Source: Collybiopsis luxurians FD-317 M1
Taxonomy: Eukaryota > Basidiomycota > Agaricomycetes > Agaricales > Omphalotaceae
Direction: 5' to 3'
DNA length: 64,000 bases
Assembly: GCA_000827265.1 (NCBI GenBank)
Contig: KN834885.1
Coordinates: 1 to 64,000 of the forward strand
The notes under the pieces are model-generated. The model saw only the letters and a list, made by a program, of their open reading frames with translations, searched no databases and was not told the DNA's origin. Positions 10,425 through 21,654 of this stretch are shown here, one piece after another. Within the stretch, counting starts at the first letter, position 1, and every line of letters begins with the position of its first letter. A program made the position numbers and the translations under genes.

Positions 10425-12123
10425 TCAAGCGGGAGTAGTCCCTATGGACCATCCAACCTGCGTCACAGAAAAACGTCAGTAGGGAACCACCAGCGATCCT
10501 TTCTACAAGCAACAACATACCTTGACCAAAGTCTCAATCGGCTCATCCGAATTCTTCACCAAATCCTCATCAAACTCTGCGACACCCTTGGGGAACACAA
10601 CGACGACCGTGCTTCCGCCGTACGCAAAGTATCCCAGTTCCTCGCCCCTCTTCACCTCAGTGCCCTTTTCCGCCCCCTTGGTCCAATCAATACTACCAAC
10701 GAGGAGAGCTCCAATGGCGACGAATGCGACGCGTTTGCCTGTAGCGTTGTGCGTGAGGTAGAGGATGGATCGGACGTTGGCAGTGAAGACGTCGAATTTG
10801 GGTTCGTTCACCGCTTGCGGGTTAACTATAGACCGTCGGGGGAGGGGCACGTAAGTTATCTCGGAGGGAACGAAAAACAAAGGGAGGACGAGCGCTCACC
10901 GGTATAGTATTGACCGGGGACATTGGTAATGATGTCACCCACGACTCCGTCAATCGGGCAGTGGAACCGATGATAGTCTGCGGGCGCTAGACGAAAGATG
11001 GCTATGGCAGACCCATCGAATTGGAGAGCGGTGGGAGAATCCTGCGGGACTTGAAGGAGGTTGGGAATGGTAAATTGAGCGCCTTTGATCCTGTGGTGCG
11101 TGCCCGTTAGGTTTCAGTGGAGCGATACTGTAACGGTGTCCTGACGCACCAGAATTTGCGAGATAGGTCCACAGTAGGGTAGACTGTTAATCTACAGTCA
11201 GCAGCGCTACAGATCCCTCGGGGATTGCCAAGATTTTGTACGGGTCGAGCTCCTGGCTTGAGTTTTCTGTAAAGAGAAAGTACGTTTAGACAAGACGATT
11301 GTCTTCGCCGTCATGGCATACCTGTAGAAGAATTCGTTGAAAGTCCCGTACTTTGTAATATCGGGCTGTAAGAGCTCGTTCAAATCCAGCGAGTAGGTTT
11401 CAACAAAAGAGGGTATAGATTTAGCCGAGTCGGGGCTATTGTAGATCGTTCCTTGCTAAGATTAACAGCAAGTTAGCGGCTATAGCAGCTACAGGCCAAA
11501 GGTGGTGATAGAGCGCCAACCTTGATTGATTGTTCTCGTAGTAAATGCTCTACAGATTGATACTGAAGGATTTTTTCCTGAACGTTGCCATAGAAAAGCT
11601 TCGGACAAGAGAATGAGATTCCGTTGTTCTTCAGAAGAGGGATTGGCGTACCAGATGCATTCCGATTCTATAGAATAGGTCAGGAAATTTACAGCGTTCA
11701 GAAGCAAAAGAACACACACCTAGCGTATATTGGCATCGATTCAAATATCCTTTCTCCAGTTTCTCTAATCACAACAAAGTTGCCAATATGATACTGAGCC
11801 GCCAAGTTCTCGATGCCAGGAATCATATTGTGAATCCAAGGAATACCGAAAATGTGCTTTCCGTGCATATGAATACCATGGCTGACGTCGTGGTTGGTCT
11901 CCGAATGGGCGACCATGCTTTCGAGGCCCTTGGCTACATGTTCATTTTGAGCCTCCGAAAGGTTGTTGACTCCGGACTGAATTTGCTCGACGGGCTTGTC
12001 CTTGACCTGATGAGCGAGGAAATGCATGCCTAAGGGTGGAGGTGGTGGAGGTTTGGAGCGAATTCTTCCGAAAATATTATGAGGAAAGTAGGGAAGCGAG
12101 AGACCGGGGATTGGACAGGCCAT
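10425..12123 (-). CDS. Phosphatidylserine decarboxylase family protein, compact form
   Basis: Predicted to decarboxylate phosphatidylserine to phosphatidylethanolamine using a pyruvoyl group made by self-cleavage. Exon 1 (from the ATG at 12123) encodes MACPIPGLSLPYFPH..., a Pro run, and the stretch ending ERIFESMPIYA. A short exon, GMHL, and the exon LFYGNVQEKILQYQSVEHLL follow. Then come PSFVETYSLDLNELLQPDI, TKYGTFNEFFYRKLKPGARP, SAADCRLTVY, FRLAPADYHRFHCPIDG and the cleavage region GALLVGSIDW, where the Gly-Ser pair would be the processing site. The last exon gives VGWSIGTTPA with its stop at 10425-10427. Estimated length is about 390 residues. No C2 domain, membrane anchor or obvious mitochondrial presequence is visible, unlike yeast Psd1/Psd2, so this is probably the soluble PSD-like branch common in filamentous fungi. 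The physiological substrate is therefore less certain. Confidence 0.85.
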
Positions 12124-12671
12124 CAGTGATCTTCACGTCACACCGCTCCTCATAAGCTGAGGTATAAATAACCCCTCCTAATCCCCGGATGTATATCTAC
12201 AAATAGCCTGGCATTTTATTGACTGGAAAAGGTATGAAGTATCTCATACAGCATCAGAATGTTGAACGCCAGGTGCCCGCAACCCTGAGCAATCAAGTCG
12301 GCCAGGACAGGCCAGGACATAGCCGAGATATTTTCCCACTCGACTGCCGGTCAAAGCTGGCTCACCCACACTCAAGAAGGAAGCAAGAATTAGTTCGAAT
12401 GCAGGTATTGTTATCATATCTATGGAATACGGCACTAGAAAATTACAAGTGTAGCATGAAACCTGAAGTACGCCCGCTGACGCGCTGACGGGGCAAGTTG
12501 CGGTAGGCCCAACCGGGCACTGGCAGGAATGGGTGAGCAACGGTGTAATCTTTTTTACTTCCTATTCCATAACAGTTTATACAGCGTATAAAATCATAGG
12601 CGTGAGCTTTGCGTGCAATTATGGGGTTCGTAACTATACAGTACTCTTCGTCTCCCTTCACTTCGTCCTTT
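12124..12671. other. Spacer between the PSD gene and DUF6533 array copy A
   Basis: This region is the PSD promoter and the 3' flank of copy A. The segment at about 12300-12375 (gagatattttc... to gctggctcaccca) resembles the segment downstream of copy B at about 15020-15085. This suggests the 3' flank was part of the duplicated unit. No other gene is recognised. Confidence 0.45.
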
Positions 12672-14313
12672 TCATCTAGAAATTGGAATTGCTTCTCGTG
12701 CTACGAGATCCGAGCCAAACTCTGAACTTAACATCGTCGGAACTCGAAACGATAAATGTGTTGCAGCCTCTGCGAGTTCGCTGTCTTGGTGAGTCTGCCT
12801 GTACTCCCACTCTCGAAGATGAAGAAGAAAGCGAGCAGTTAAGAACCCCGAAAGTCTTAAAGCATGATCAATTATTCAATCAGACAGTCAAGCCTAAGAA
12901 TTGTGACTCACGGAAGCGTCAAGGCATTCAGGAGTCGTTGGAAAAACCCGCTCTTGGAAACACTGTGTCAGATGAGTATATTAATGACCAGCACAAGGTA
13001 CGTACAGGGGCTAGCTGCATTCCCGAAAGAATTCAGCACTTCTTACACAGAAAAATGAACAGGGACTTACGAAATTAAGGATCACAGCTGCGGCTGTCAA
13101 CAGGGATATGATGCTGAATATTCAATAGATCAGACCTAACGACCACAAGAGAAATATCGGAACGTACCCAAAATAAAATATACCTTGAATAAACAAATTT
13201 TGATCAGTAAGTACGGCGATGCCAGCAATCTGTCAGCTCGGTATGCACCTTGCTCAAAGAGTAAGAACTGAAGTCCTTCCTTCTGTTCCTCACAAGACTG
13301 CTTACAAGCCTTGAGTGCTTGGACACACCTAACGCTGTTCAGAATCGCAGATGAAAATTCAAAGACGGTCATCAAGATGGAGAGCAAATCATTAGCTGCA
13401 CAATCGAGTCAGCCAATTATGGGTCTTCAAAATTTTCACTGCAGCACCGTACCACTACACCAATATATGTCAGTTATGGCTACGTAGGAAAGAGCGAGTA
13501 ACTCACATTGGGATAGTCGAACTTCCAGAGCATCGAAGTCCCGGCACATGGGTCTATTTAGTGTTCAGAATTGCAAAGAAAGCCGCGTCAGAATTCAGCT
13601 CACGATATCTAGTGCTATGCAAGCAACACCTAGTAAGCTCATATAAGCCAAAATAAGGCGATTCCTATCCCATACTGCCCAGGTACGTCCAGTGAAGACG
13701 ACTAGATTCACAAGATGCATTTGTTAATCATAATCATTGATCAGCAAATTCGCAAGCCGTACCAATAACGGCGGCGCGTCCGAGTACACTGAGAGCTGAG
13801 ATGAACTGATACCAGGTGTTACAGCTTTCGAGTTTGAAGAGAAGGTTGCAAAGCGATCAAGAGTCAATGAAGGTCACAAGAAGTTATCCTGGGATACCTA
13901 CTCTACTGTCAACTTGCCAGCAATATTCAATAAGTAGAGAGTATTAGCCACCAGGGCGTATCGACAAAGAATGTAGAGAAAGGTGGAAAGTTGTAATTTT
14001 GAGGTCCAGATATGTTTGATTTCCATATGGAAGGTTAAAGCGTAATCTAATAGGTACCAAAAAAGCAGTGTTGAATGGAGCGGAGAAAAGAAAGAATGGG
14101 CTGTGTTCCTACCATACCAGAGTAAAGCTAGCACACCCGAATGCAATCAAGTTAGATTCTTGATTCCGGGAATAAGAGAAGTCCGAAAATGCTCATACCT
14201 AGGCTTGCCCATTGGATGTCAAATTGTAAGTAGCTGAAAGAGCAGGAACTTCATTGAAATGAAGTGAAGGATGGCGTGAATTGGACGTACTGTGTGGAGG
14301 CTTTGCTTTCCAT
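12672..14313 (-). CDS. DUF6533 multi-pass membrane protein, array copy A
   Basis: First of five tandem paralogs. Exon 1 (MESKAST, ATG at 14313) joins YLQFDIQWASL, then a 15-base microexon (14113-14127) coding ALLWY. The DUF6533 signature follows: DYALTFHMEIKHIWTSKLQL and LSTFLYILCRYALVANTLYL. Later exons give CNTWYQFISALSVLGRAAVI, VFTGRTWAVWDRNRLILAYM, HVPGLRCSGSS, LLSILMTVFEFSSAILNS and LLTAAAVILNF, before a cytoplasmic-looking tail LHLREWEYRQ. There are about seven hydrophobic segments, in line with the family's presumed seven-helix topology. Relative to copies B-E, about 7 extra bases near 12672-12680 shift the frame. The acidic tail is lost and the protein ends ...AREAIPISR. The function of the family is unknown; a receptor-like role is only speculation. 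Confidence 0.75.
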
Positions 14314-15130
14314 GGAGCTATTGGGGTATACTTAGCGCATCAACGACAAGGGATATTTGGTCTCATCCCCCCTCGATACTTATAATTTCGTTCTGCTGGC
14401 AGTCGTTAATCCCCATGATGCCAAAACCAAGCTCAAACTGACAGCTGTAGAATACTAAGCAGTGCATATGTGGCATGCCAGCCATCTGTTGAATGCGATT
14501 CACTCTGATGTTACTTCCGAAGTTAGCTACAGGTTCCCTTGGCTGTGCTGAAACTTAGTGAATACTGTAGTCGTTTGCGTAACGTTTTGGAGTTTTGATT
14601 TTTTTCCTCGGGTTTATTTGTATGTGATATTTGATAAGGCTCTATACAATCCAAGAGCTGAACACAAAGAAGAAAGAAAGAATAAGCCCTTGATTTCAAA
14701 ATTCGATAGCACTGACTGACTCACAGCAGGCGGCTTGGGGTCGTCAGACTGCAAAACATTATCCAACTGACTATGTCTAAAACTGCATGAGTTGTGAGAG
14801 CGTTAGACCAATTCAAAGTTGGATGTCTTGAAACAGGAAGTATTAACTCGGCATTGCACTTCATTCCATGCACTTGCAATTTCATCATCACCCGTTACTG
14901 CATATTTTATGTTTTTCACATGTTCTCTTTATTGGGATACATGCTCACAAATAGTTAGGCATTGTAGATTAAATCTAAATTAATAAGAATGTTAAAAAGC
15001 TTTTGTAGAAGGCAGGCCAGCCACCGGTGAGCCTGAGATATTTTCGGTAATTGGTGTAAAATATCAAAGTTGGCTCACACATATGCACCAGTAGTGGTGG
15101 CTATGTAGACCTAGATCTGATTTCTCAATA
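14314..15130. other. Spacer between DUF6533 copies A and B
   Basis: This is the upstream region of copy A and the 3' flank of copy B. It has no recognised gene. The part near 15000-15085 is similar to sequence downstream of copy A. Confidence 0.4.
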
Positions 15131-16800
15131 CTAGCTCTTGTTTGAGGTTACCTCTTCGCTTCCCTCTGCTTCATCCGTCTTATCAGGAGTTGTTCCGTGT
15201 GCTACAGGATCTGAACCAAAGGAATAGGACACTCGGAATGACAAGTGAGAATCAACTTGCTCAGATTGATTGCCATGAGTCTGCTTGTGCTCCCACTCTC
15301 GAATGTGAAGAAGCAAGCGGGCAGTCAAAAGCCCAGAAACTCTATAAGCACCATGCTTTAGCTAACAAACAACTCGAAGTGAGGACACAGAACCAATTTT
15401 ATCACTCACGGAAGTGTTAAGGCATTCAGCAGACGCTGTAAAAATCCACTCTGGAGGCACAGTGTAAGATGGATGGCCTCGTGATCAGGAGACAATGCGC
15501 ACAGGTTCCTGCTAAAGTCATGCAAGTTTTAACAATGAAATTGGCCTACAGATCAAGAAACTGGACCTACAAATGTCAAAATCACCGATGCAGTTGTGAG
15601 CAGGGATACAACGCTGAGATTTCATTGGGTCAAACTCGATTATGTAGAGATTTGCTGGGTTGTATACCTGAAATATAATAGCTCTAAATAATCTCTGCTC
15701 AGTTAATCAGGATATTTTATAATCTCAGGACAAACCTTGCTGGAAGAGCAGAAATTGCAATCCTTCCTTTGTTTCCTTCCAAGACTGTTTACTATGAAAT
15801 TTGAATGTCTGGAAATGTCTAGCACCATTTAAAATTGCAGATGAATATTCAAAGAGAACCATTAATATGGAGAGCAGCTCATTTACTGTGAAGTCGAGGT
15901 TTTATCAGTATCAATCAGCCGAGACCACTCAATCGTTAATGGCACCGCACCGCTGACCAGAAATTGTTAATTATGTCTGTGAATGTGATGGTGAAGGACT
16001 TACATTGGAATGCTTGAACTTCCGGTGCATCGATCGCCCGGAACATGAATCTGTTGAATATAGCTTGAATTCCACATTTGAGATAGAATGAGCTGAAAAG
16101 TGGCATACAATGTCCAGTACCATGCATGTAGCACCTAGGAGGCTCATGTACACCAGAACAGTGCGATTTTTTCCCCACACTGCCCAAGTTCGTCCAGTGA
16201 AGACAGCTGGTTTCACAAAATTGATGATAAGCTCGTATGATAGTAAACATAGGAAGAACATACTAATGATTGCGGCCCGCCCAAGCACACTGAGTGCTGC
16301 GCTGAACTGATACCAGGCGTTACAGCTTCAAAAAGTGTGAATAAGTCAGGAAGTGTTACTGAAAGTCTACTGATTACATTGATATACTCACTCTTCCGTC
16401 AGCTTGCCTGCGCTTGCCAGTAAAAATATGATATTAGACACTAGAGCATATCGGCACAGAACGTAGAGCAATGTGGAAAGTCGGAACTTTGAGGTCCAGA
16501 TATGCTGGACTTCCATATGAAAGGTTAAAGCATAATCTAATTTCATAGTGCCAGCAGTATTGAGTGAAGAGGAGACGGAGGAGAGAATGGGCTGAGGTAC
16601 TTACCATACCAGAGCAACGCTAACAGGTGTGGATGGAATTGAATCAAATGCCCGATAAAATAGAAGAGCTGGAACATTCGAACCGAGGCTTGCCCATTGG
16701 ATTCTAAATTGCAAGTAGCTGAAAGAGTAGGAACTTCATTGAAATGGGCTCAACAGTGGGGCTATTGAACTTACTGTGTGTAGACGGCTTTGCTTTCCAT
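15131..16800 (-). CDS. DUF6533 multi-pass membrane protein, array copy B
   Basis: A paralog of copy A in the same orientation, with the ATG at 16800 (MESKAVYT) and stop at 15131. The 15-base microexon is at 16605-16619. Signature parts are DYALTFHMEVQHIWTSKFRL, CRYALVSNIIFLL, NAWYQFSAALSVLGRAAIIS, VFTGRTWAVWGKNRTVLVYM, HVPGDRCTGSSSIPM and LLSILMVLFEYSSAILNG, then a tail with LLTARLLLHIREWEHKQ and a Glu/Ser-rich C-terminus (DKTDEAEGSEE). Exons can be joined in frame over most of the gene, but the join before the last membrane segment is uncertain. Its upstream region has a threefold 54-base repeat that the other copies lack. Confidence 0.75.
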
Positions 16801-17814
16801 GGAACTATTGGCACATCAAAGACAAAGGTTAGTTCATCTCCGATACCCTTCTTGGAGGTTTATAAATCCAATTATTGCATTCTGCACACAATGCTCCCTG
16901 TTCCGATTTCGGACACATGTCCAAGTATTGTAAGTGTACTAATACCTGAAATATCATGCAATGTTTGTAATGCCAGGGACCAGGGTTCGGTTTGATGCTG
17001 CTGCTAGAAATTTAGGTAAGGTCTCTACAAATATGTACTAAAAATAAGTAACGGCATGCCAGATTAAGTGTAAATAACTCCAATTGAGTAACAACAATAT
17101 AGTTACAACGAACGTTTGAAGGCCAGACTAGTGTCAAAAAAAATGAAAGCTGTACTGTCAACTTGAACAAAGACACTTCCGCCTCCATCTCGACATCCTC
17201 CAACATCCTCCAACATCTGCTCACTTAAGGTCCCCCAAATATCTCGACATCCTCCTACATCTGCTTATTTAATGTCCGTCAATGTCCCCCAAATATCTCG
17301 ACATCCTCCTACATGTGCCTACTTAAGGTCCGTTAATATCCCCCAAATATCCCTTTCCATTGTATATATTTGAGAACCGCGGAATCTTCCCCAATCTTCC
17401 TGTCGCTTTGAGCCCAAACCATCGGACGAAGGTAAACATGCATATATTAGTAATCGTTGAAGCAGAAAACGAAATGTGGGTATCATCTGATATTTAGAAA
17501 CTTTACAGATTGTCTGCGAATTCTTTACGGAAGGTGAGAGAGTCAATTACAAGCACGTGCGAGAGTGAACCGTCTCGCTCGGCGGGTAGCGAATGCGGGA
17601 CCGCAAACTATGAACAATGAGTTATGGAAATCGAGGCATTGGATGCAGGTGAGATGTCAACAAACTCCTTCCTCTAGAAAAGAATAAGGGAAAAAAAATC
17701 GACGCAATCACAACTGAAATGGGATAGATAAGATGTAACATTCTATCTGTGACGCCCTTACTTAAGTGTGGCACTCTGCCCACATCTAGCCTCAGATGCA
17801 ATACCTTATGTAAA
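16801..17814. other. Upstream region of copy B, shared in part with copy D
   Basis: Segments at about 16975-17170 (ccagggaccagggtt..., gctgctagaaa, gccagactagtgtc, gacacttccg) recur in the same order upstream of copy D at about 29345-29560. This region therefore belongs to the duplicated unit. It also contains the 54-base tandem repeat. No gene is recognised. Confidence 0.55.
17187..17348. repeat. Tandem repeat, three units of 54 bp
   Basis: Units start at 17187, 17241 and 17295, each with atctcgacatcctcc at the start and cccccaaat near the end. The period is exactly 54 bases. A trace of a fourth unit starts at 17349. It lies about 400 bases upstream of copy B. Only a single diverged remnant appears at the matching place upstream of copy D. 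Confidence 0.85.
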
Positions 17815-18300
17815 CACTAGGGCAGAGGTCGACTATTGTTGGCAGGGAAAAGGGTGATGATAAGATGCTGATATCTCGCCGGGAATCTCGCTGAAGATAT
17901 TTTTCTCCTATCACTGGAGATAAGAACTGTACTGTAGATACTCTCGAAAATCAGATAACATGTTGCAGAAATTTTCATAGACTCGCGCGGCCAGTACCGT
18001 ACTACGTCATTACCTATTTCAAATAAATTTGAATTGCGCCCGCGGGCGAGGCTATTCCGTAGACGGACTGGGACAAAAGTCGCATCACAAACCGAGTCGC
18101 ATTTTTGTGACTTTGAACTTAGTGAAATTTCGATGGTAGAATCTCAGTTTTTGTTGCGGAACTCCCTCCTCCCTAACAGTCCCCAAATAAATTGCATAGC
18201 CATACTAACAGTATTTGTATCAGCCCATTGATCATCTTTGAGCAGCAACAAATGAAAGCTACACTTACTAGATCAAAATTCCAAAATCTGGGCTGAAAGC

Positions 18301-18572
18301 TATTGTGGGTTAGGGTGCGCAGTGGTGCCTCTGAGCTGTTAGGCTCGGAATGGTGATGATAAGATAAGTAATTGTCTATTGTTGTTGGCCTTCAGAGTAG
18401 GCCTTTTATACTCTACGGTAGGTATTCTAGAAGTATCTGCAAGGTAAGTAACAGTTCTACTACATTCCATGTATCACTAATACCGCAGTAATTATCTGAG
18501 TAATCTATAAATAAATATTACTAAGCTTCATACCAGAGTTGCTAGTTCCGGTCAAAGCGTCGGATCACAACA
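18301..18572 (-). mobile_element. Solo LTR, copy 1 (272 bp)
   Basis: This unit is over 90% identical by eye to 21383-21654 and is exactly the same length. It is flanked by AAAGC on both sides (18296-18300 and 18573-18577), a 5-base duplication typical of LTR-retrotransposon integration. Read on the minus strand it begins TGTTGTGATC and contains a TATA-like element, GTATAAAAGGCC, as in an LTR promoter. Having its own duplication marks it as an independent solo LTR, not one end of an element shared with copy 2. Confidence 0.75.
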
Positions 18573-18751
18573 AAAGCTCCACAAAACTCGCAATCGTACA
18601 AGTGATCGGCATTTGAAGACACCCAGTGACTGTATATGCACCGTACAGAGCACTATGAGCCTGGACATATCTACAAAAGAACCAAAATGAACTGTGAAAT
18701 TATTCAAAATGGAAAACTGCCTCTTTAAGCAATGAATTTCAATGACAACCA

Positions 18752-20318
18752 CACTACGCAGCGCCCAAAAAATTATGTGAGAAATAGGAAGGGTAAAAGG
18801 GCCATGAAATAGAATCACTTTTTCCATGTATTTTTTGTCTGAAAATTAAGATATTTTTCACCTGAAAGAGAAATAGACATTTCAAGTAAATTTTGCCTGA
18901 AATATTATAGAGATTTCAATCCCATTTTTGCCAGACAAAGAATGAAAATTTCACATGAAAACTTTATTCAATTTCACTCGACAAAGGAGCTGAAATTTAC
19001 CTCCTTTTGTGGCTCAAATCCCGCCGGTAAATGATGTGATTTTGCATGTATGAAAGGGCAATTCAATAGCAGCTCTTTCACGCAGGTAAAAGAATATCTT
19101 TTCCAGCCGAAAAATGAAATGGGATGTTATCGGGGCACTAAGTCCCCATAATGTTCTGTTTATTGGGTTGGACTACCATTTTGGGAGGTGGCACTTGCAA
19201 GTAGTGCTCCGACAGCTGGGCTTCAAATAGTGCAGCTTTGGCTTAAAGCCAAAGTCATGTCAAGCGGAGTGGAGCCATTTGGTAATGGCTCTGCTATGGC
19301 TAGGAGCGGCTGAGCTTGTGGCAGCTGATGGCAGCTGACTGTACTCAAAATATGAACCAGTGCCATGGCTGTACAGAATTGATTGGGACTCCCACCAAAG
19401 TTATTATTTGTTCCAATAAGTCCTAATTTCACTGCACCAATGAGTGATATAATTCTGAAGCATATTGCTAAACCGAGTCCCAACAAGGTGCCAGATTTCT
19501 ATATTCAATGTGATATATGGCTTGAGCTGAAGAGTTTTGAATGAGCCAAGTCATTGTAAGCTGGAGCCAATTTAAGCTGGAGACAATTTGAGCCACATCA
19601 GCGGAGCTAAGCCCAACCGTCAGAGCACTACTTGCAAGGCACTTCCTGTACATGTTAGGTTTGCAGTAAACACAATCAAACACAATGTCTCTTTGTTTGT
19701 TGAATTAAAAATACTCAGGAAACTTCAACCTCAATCCTTTCATCGCCTTCTCCATCATTGTGCCATCAGCTGGCTATCAGCTCCCTAACACTCATTTGAT
19801 TTTGGTGTGTCATTCAGGTTTTCCTTTCATTGAATGCAGTTCATGAACTTACCATGTACAGGAAGCACCTTGCAAGTGCTGCCTCCCAAAATGGTAGTCC
19901 AACCCAATAAATGGAAAATTATGGAGACTTAGTGCCCCAATAGCATTCCATTTCATTTTTCGGCCAAAAAAGATATTCTTTTACCTGTGTGAAAGAGCTG
20001 CTATTGAATTGCCCTTTCACACATGCAAAATCATATCATTTACCAGTGGGATTTGAGCCGCAAAAGGAGGTAGTTTTCAGCTCCTTTGTTGAGTGAAATT
20101 GAATCAAGTTTTCATGTGAAATTTTCATTCTTTGTCTGGCAAAAATGGGACTGAAATCTCTATGATATTTCAGGCAAAATTTACTTGAAATGTCTAATTC
20201 TCTTTCAGGTGAAAAATATTTTAATTTTCAGATGAAAAATACATGGAAAAAGCAATTCTATTTCATGGCCCTTTTACCCTTCCTATTTCTCACATAATTT
20301 TTTGGGCGCCGCATAGTG
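18752..20318. mobile_element. CACTA-type DNA transposon (non-autonomous), inner element with long inverted repeats
   Basis: The ends are CACTACGCAGCGCCC (18752) and the complement of CACTATGCGGCGCCC (ending 20318). Flanking bases are CCA on both sides, a perfect 3-base target duplication. The inverted repeats are very long, about 460 bases each (about 18752-19212 and 19858-20318). The central roughly 650 bases contain further partial copies of repeat motifs (gcactacttgcaag, cttcctgtacatg). No transposase is encoded. It sits inside the outer CACTA element. Confidence 0.8.
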
Positions 20319-21382
20319 CCATGACATACCTTCAAATGTGTTCCTTTACAAGCCATAATAACTTGCTAGCAACCTTATCAGATCATTTGGAGTCAATTTT
20401 GAGGCTGTTTGAGAATATACATTGAAAGAGTGTGCAATAAAGCAATGTGAACATCCAAAAAAATCAATGAATATGAACCAGAATGGTAGAGCAGAGCTTA
20501 TTTGACCTTACCTTACATCCCTGGAGCTGATTCCAAGTGAATGTTCCATCACGTAGGTGTTATGAGCAAATTTGACCTACTGTTGAACCTAAACAACCTC
20601 ACGACCCACACACCAATAAATGCATCTTTTGACAAATATCTGCACTGTATTATATTTATTGAGCAACAAGATATCAAAATTCAGGAGAAAGGGGATAGGA
20701 ATACCTGGTAGTTGAAGAACTCACTCGGGGAGATGGGGGTTAAGGGTAAAATTTCACTAAGTCCAATATCACAATAATGTGACTCAGTTTGTGATGTGAC
20801 CTTTGGCCCAGCCGCTTCCTGAGGAAGCCTCGCGTATCTGGCTGACTGTTGATCGCATCAACATTTAGGAAGCAGATGGTTCATGAGCCTAAACTTTTCA
20901 TGCAAAAATTTTACCATATTTACATTACAATTCTTATCTCCAGTGATAAGGGAGAGAAATCTTTGGCCTGTGCATATCCCCAACAATAGTTGGCCTCTGC
21001 CCTAGTGAAAGTGAATCTGAGATGCCAGCTGTATTGAATACACTGACCGCCAGCTCTCATGGCACCACCATAATTGAAAATACCATTGATTTGGGTGGTG
21101 GGGGATATTGTGTACTATTATTGATGTACTAGAGTTGATACTGAAAATGTTGGTATAGAAAAACTTTTGCACTTCTTTGTGTATCCTGCTTGAACTTGAA
21201 ATATGCCAAGTAGACATCTTGAACTTCAAATTTACCATGTTTGAGAGTTTTTCAAACTCTCCATGTTGTGCCAGCTGCCTCCTGAGAAAGGACCCCAAAA
21301 ATCACAGGAGTTGATACCCGGACCACCACTTTCTGAAGCTGATGGGAAAGTGCAGCTTTTGCCATCCTTGTCCATTTGAGAA

Positions 21383-21654
21383 TATTGTGGGTTAGGGTGT
21401 GCAGTGGTGCCTCTGAGCTGTTAGGCTTGGAATGGTGATGGAAAGATAAGTAATTGTCTATTGTTGCTAGCCTTCAGAGTAGGCCTTTTATACTCTACAG
21501 TAGGTATTCCAGAAGTATCTACAAGGTAAGTAACAGTTCTACTACATTCCATGTATCACTAATACCGCAGTAATTATCTGAGTAATCTATAAATAAATAT
21601 TACTAAGCTTCATACCGGAGTTGCTAGTTCTGGTCAAAGTGTCAGATCACAACA
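21383..21654 (-). mobile_element. Solo LTR, copy 2 (272 bp)
   Basis: The partner of the LTR at 18301-18572, same length and orientation. It is flanked by GAGAA at 21378-21382 and 21655-21659. It contains the same minus-strand GTATAAAAGGCC box. It lies outside the CACTA elements, which confirms separate insertion. Confidence 0.75.

Larger units (their letters stand above)
17815..21007. mobile_element. CACTA-type DNA transposon (non-autonomous), outer element with nested insertions
   Basis: The left end is CACTAGGGCAGAGG at 17815 and the right end is its complement, CCTCTGCCCTAGTG, ending at 21007. Both are flanked by AAA, the 3-base duplication expected of CACTA (En/Spm) elements. The terminal similarity continues inward for over 100 bases; for example, ATCACTGGAGATAAGAA occurs at the left end and its complement at the right. 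No transposase reading frame is visible. Its interior has been invaded by a solo LTR (18301-18572) and a second CACTA element (18752-20318). About 1.3 kb of its own sequence remains. Confidence 0.75.

Noticed and set aside
10317..10907. Plus-strand 196-codon ORF
   Set aside because: Antisense to the last exons of the phosphatidylserine decarboxylase gene, which have clear family motifs on the minus strand.
20243..20425. Plus-strand ORF starting MEKAILFHGPF, with a matching minus-strand ORF at 18552-18827
   Set aside because: Both lie in the inverted repeats of the inner CACTA element. They are mirror images of one repeat, not genes.
18301..21654. A single LTR retrotransposon bounded by the two 272-bp repeats
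   Set aside because: Each repeat has its own 5-base target duplication, the interval contains no gag/pol-like frame, and a CACTA end at 21007 lies between them.
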